From: Oscillospiraceae bacterium
GTDB lineage: Bacteria; Bacillota; Clostridia; Oscillospirales; Ruminococcaceae
Assembly (NCBI GenBank): GCA_016297165.1
Contig: JAEDHF010000023.1
Span: forward strand, 1 to 16,222
Reading direction: 5' to 3'
DNA length: 16,222 nt
Numbering within the stretch: position 1 is the stretch's first letter; the number at the start of each line of letters is the position of its first letter. Shown one piece after another: positions 13,408 to 16,222 of the stretch. The translations under genes and the position numbers were made by a program. The notes under the pieces are model-generated. The model was given only the letters and a program-made list of their open reading frames with translations. It ran no database searches and was not told the DNA's origin.

Positions 13408-16152
13408 ATGGCGATAAAGCTTGACTGGGAGAAGTATATCGAGGCTTCTGTCGAAACCGTTTCCGAGGGTATCGTTATGCTAAAAAACGATAACGGCGCT
13501 TTACCTCTTGAAAAGGACAGGGAGACCGCTGTTTTCGGAAGAATCCAGCTTCATTATTATAAAAGCGGAACAGGCTCGGGAGGAATGGTTAACGTATCCG
13601 AAGTCGTAGGAATAACCGACGGGCTTTTACGTTCGGGAGCGAAAATTAACGAGGAGCTCCTTTCGGTTTATAAGGAATGGGATAAGGATAATCCCTATAA
13701 CCGTGGCTCGGGCTGGGGAACAGAGCCCTGGTCACAGGCTGAAATGCCCCTTAGCGACGAGCTCGTTAAGAAAATCTCCCTATCCTCGGATACTGCCGTA
13801 GTAATTATCGGAAGAACCGCAGGCGAGGAGCAGGATAATACCGCCGATAAGGGCGCTTATTTCTTAAGCGACCTTGAAGAGGATATGCTTAAAAAGGTAA
13901 GGGCAAATTTCAGGAAAATGGTCGTCCTTCTCAATGTGGGCGGAATTATAGATATGGGCTTTGTTGACAGGTATTGCCCCGACGCTGTTCTCTACGTATG
14001 GCAGGGCGGTATGGTGGGCGGAATCGGTACCGCAAGAGTACTTCTCGGCGACGTAAGCCCCAGCGGTAAGCTTCCCGATACGATAGCCTATGAAATTGCG
14101 GATTGTCCGGCGGATAAGAATTTCGGCGATTTGTGGCAGAACTTCTACTGCGAGGATATTTATGTTGGCTATCGCTATTTTGAGACCTTCGCTAAAGACA
14201 GGGTACGCTATCCCTTCGGCTTCGGCTTATCCTACACAAGCTTCAGCGTTACTCATAAGGAAACTGCAGTAAAGGGCAGGAGCGTTTCTGTTACCGTTAC
14301 CGTAAAAAATACAGGCAGCTTCACGGGAAAGGAAGTAATAGAGCTTTATTATAATGCTCCACAGGGCGCTCTCGGACAGCCTCTTCGTCAGCTCTGCGCC
14401 TTCGAAAAGACGAAAAACCTTGCTCCCGCCGAGGAACAGGAGCTCACTCTTTTCGTAAATCTTGATGAATTTGCCGCCTACGATGATAGCGGTATTACGG
14501 GACATGAAAGCTGTTTTGTTCTTGAAAAGGGCGAACACAGGCTTTTTGTAGGAACCGATGTAAGAGCGGATATTGACGCAGGAGCCGTAGTTTTAGAAGA
14601 AACGATTGTAATAAAACAGTACAGGCAGGCGCTTGCACCTGTTCAGGAATTCAGCCGAATAAAACCCGTTTTAAAGGACGGTAAATATGAAATTGAATAC
14701 GAAAAGGTGCCTGTTCTTAAAATTAGCGAGGATGAACGAAGAAAAGAAAAGCTGCCCGAAGAGATTCCTTATACCGGCGATAAGGGAATTAAGCTGAATG
14801 ATGTAAAAACGGGCAAGAATACCATGGAAGAGTTTATTGCCCAGCTCTCCGATTACGACCTCTCCTGTATAATAAGAGGCGAGGGCATGAGCAGTCCGAA
14901 GGTAACTCCCGGAACAGCGGCAGCCTTCGGCGGCGTTTCCGAAAGCCTGAAGGGCTTCGGAATACCCTGCGGCTGCTGTGCCGACGGACCTTCGGGAATG
15001 AGACTTGACTGCGGAACGAAGGCATTCAGCCTCCCTAACGGTACTCTTATTGCGTCAACCTTCAACAAGGAGCTCATTAACGAGCTCTATACCCTTGCAG
15101 GACAGGAAATTGCCTATAATAATGTTGACTGCCTGTTAGGACCCGGTATGAACATTCATCGTCACCCCCTTAACGGCAGAAACTTTGAATATTTCTCCGA
15201 GGACCCATATCTTACGGGTGTTATGGCGGCTTACGAGCTTATGGGGCTTCATAAATCGGGCGTTACGGGTACAATCAAGCACTTCTGCGGCAATAACCAG
15301 GAAAGCGGCAGACACGTTATTGATTCGATAATTTCCGAGAGAGCGCTCAGAGAAATATACCTTAAGGGCTTCGAAACCGCAATAAATAAGGGCGGTGCAA
15401 GGTCGATAATGACTACCTACGGAGGGGTAAACGGTCTTTATACGGGCGCAAGCTATGACCTTACCGGCGAAATTCTCCGTAACCAGTGGGGCTTTAAGGG
15501 TATTGCTATGACAGACTGGTGGACCGACCTGAACGAGCGTAACGGCGAGGCTTCGAAGGACAATTTTGCCGCTATGGCGAGAGCCTGGAACGATATCTAT
15601 ATGGTCTGCTCCGATAGTGAGAATAACTGCGATAATACTCTGTCCTGCCTTGAAAACGGAAGTCTTAAGCGTTCCGAGCTACAGCGTAATGCCGCTACAA
15701 TCTGCGGAATGCTTATGAATATGAGAGTAATGGACAGATTCTTAGGCAGGGACGAGAAAATCGAAATTATTAACCGTGAGGACGTTACGGAAGAAATAGA
15801 TATGAGTAACGTTAAGCAGTACGAGCTGTCGGAAGAGCTTGAAATATCCCTTGCCGACGCTTCGGGGGACGAGGACAGCAACTATGTATTCCTTCTCGAC
15901 CTTGCTAATCGGGGTATGTACGAGGTTACGATGACCGCTTCCTGCAATTTAAGCAGTTTAGCACAGGTTTCCGTAACAATGTTCGTTACGGGCACTCCCT
16001 CCGGCTTTATCTGGAACGGAACAGAGGGCAAGGATGTAGCCATCACCAAGCAGGTGGCTTTCCCGTCAAGGTTTACTCCCGTAAGGCTCTATTTCCCGAG
16101 AAAGGGACTTAAGCCTGTATCAATAAAATTCCGACTTGTGCAGAAATTCTGA
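13408..16152 (+). CDS. GH3 beta-glucosidase with reversed domain order
   Basis: A 914-residue glycoside hydrolase family 3 enzyme, without a signal peptide, so it likely cleaves imported oligosaccharides in the cytoplasm. The order is reversed from classical GH3. The alpha/beta sandwich domain comes first (about 1-275; EGIVMLKNDNGALPL near the start, IGRTAGEEQDN at 134-144, and PFGFGLSYTSF at 269-279). A fibronectin-III-like domain follows (about 290-390), then the TIM barrel (about 475-770), with GCCADGPSGMR, the KHF motif at K624-H625 and the nucleophile D703 in AMTDWW. E140 or E141 is the candidate acid/base. A C-terminal extension of about 140 residues (775-914) looks beta-rich. This order is known from Ruminococcus albus and Butyrivibrio beta-glucosidases. 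Substrate (cellobiose, other beta-glucosides, xylosides) is not readable. AAAGGAAAG precedes the ATG. Confidence 0.88.
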   Translation: MAIKLDWEKYIEASVETVSEGIVMLKNDNGALPLEKDRETAVFGRIQLHYYKSGTGSGGMVNVSEVVGITDGLLRSGAKINEELLSVYKEWDKDNPYNRGSGWGTEPWSQAEMPLSDELVKKISLSSDTAVVIIGRTAGEEQDNTADKGAYFLSDLEEDMLKKVRANFRKMVVLLNVGGIIDMGFVDRYCPDAVLYVWQGGMVGGIGTARVLLGDVSPSGKLPDTIAYEIADCPADKNFGDLWQNFYCEDIYVGYRYFETFAKDRVRYPFGFGLSYTSFSVTHKETAVKGRSVSVTVTVKNTGSFTGKEVIELYYNAPQGALGQPLRQLCAFEKTKNLAPAEEQELTLFVNLDEFAAYDDSGITGHESCFVLEKGEHRLFVGTDVRADIDAGAVVLEETIVIKQYRQALAPVQEFSRIKPVLKDGKYEIEYEKVPVLKISEDERRKEKLPEEIPYTGDKGIKLNDVKTGKNTMEEFIAQLSDYDLSCIIRGEGMSSPKVTPGTAAAFGGVSESLKGFGIPCGCCADGPSGMRLDCGTKAFSLPNGTLIASTFNKELINELYTLAGQEIAYNNVDCLLGPGMNIHRHPLNGRNFEYFSEDPYLTGVMAAYELMGLHKSGVTGTIKHFCGNNQESGRHVIDSIISERALREIYLKGFETAINKGGARSIMTTYGGVNGLYTGASYDLTGEILRNQWGFKGIAMTDWWTDLNERNGEASKDNFAAMARAWNDIYMVCSDSENNCDNTLSCLENGSLKRSELQRNAATICGMLMNMRVMDRFLGRDEKIEIINREDVTEEIDMSNVKQYELSEELEISLADASGDEDSNYVFLLDLANRGMYEVTMTASCNLSSLAQVSVTMFVTGTPSGFIWNGTEGKDVAITKQVAFPSRFTPVRLYFPRKGLKPVSIKFRLVQKF

Positions 16153-16158
16153 TAAAAA

Positions 16159-16202
16159 AGCTTCCGCCGGGCTGCTTTTGCTCGGCGGAAGCTGTTTGTT
16201 TT
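16159..16202 (+). terminator. strong terminator of the GH3 gene
   Basis: An 11-bp perfect stem, AGCTTCCGCCG (16159-16169) with CGGCGGAAGCT (16183-16193), is followed by the T-rich GTTTGTTTTG. It starts six bases after the stop codon. A run of six A precedes the stem, so it may also work for transcription coming from the right. Confidence 0.9.
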
Positions 16203-16222
16203 GAGTAATGTATATAAAGGTT

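Noticed and set aside
1..16222. CRISPR array, tRNA or rRNA gene, prophage or transposase
   Set aside because: No regularly spaced direct repeats, no cloverleaf-like or rRNA sequence recognised, and no mobile-element proteins among the frames on either strand.

Overview
The window looks like chromosome from an anaerobic, endospore-lineage Firmicute, most likely a Ruminococcus-like member of the Oscillospiraceae (Clostridia). The reasons are a full-length spo0A, a ferredoxin-dependent 2-oxoacid oxidoreductase operon, feoAB, purine-rich AAAGGA/AGGAGG ribosome binding sites, sigma-A promoters of the TTGxxx-17-TAxxAT type, and a GH3 beta-glucosidase with the reversed domain order known from ruminal and gut Clostridia. 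No phage, insertion sequence, CRISPR array, tRNA or rRNA is visible.

Layout. Positions 1-2833 (minus strand): a zinc-ribbon membrane protein, a MinD/ParA-like ATPase, and then three tightly coupled subunits of a VOR-type 2-oxoacid:ferredoxin oxidoreductase (two-cluster ferredoxin, alpha, beta). The beta gene runs off the left edge. Positions 3014-3649 (minus): a SprA-like HExxH putative metalloprotease with two Cys pairs or clusters. Positions 3909-4046 (plus): a 45-residue membrane miniprotein, followed by a hairpin-rich stretch ending in a strong terminator. Positions 4291-6637 (plus): feoA-feoB. The FeoB is a Cys-rich variant. Positions 6772-8032 (plus): a stand-alone CheY-like receiver and a fusion of four 29-residue MshEN-like repeats to a CheX-like phosphatase domain. 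Positions 8272-10583 (minus): a complete polar amino-acid ABC importer (binding lipoprotein, permease, ATPase). Positions 10909-12204 (plus): a PAS-PAS-GGDEF diguanylate cyclase. Positions 12290-13057 (minus): spo0A, convergent with the cyclase. Positions 13408-16152 (plus): the GH3 glycosidase, divergent from spo0A.

How it fits together. Three pieces concern signalling and life-style switching: CheY plus the MshEN-CheX fusion, the diguanylate cyclase, and Spo0A. MshEN repeats are known c-di-GMP binders elsewhere, so the cyclase and the CheX fusion could be linked through c-di-GMP; this is inference. The spo0A-GH3 intergenic region carries two pairs of Spo0A-box sequences. Each pair is spaced exactly 10 bp and points toward the GH3 gene, and one pair overlaps the expected -35 region of a putative GH3 promoter. 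This suggests Spo0A control of sugar hydrolysis, or Spo0A autoregulation from a distance. The rest is central anaerobic metabolism (2-oxoacid oxidation, Fe(II) uptake, amino-acid uptake, oligosaccharide hydrolysis).

The best candidates for something under-described are the MshEN-CheX/CheY pair and the paired Spo0A boxes. All calls come from reading sequence alone; no database or structure search was run.
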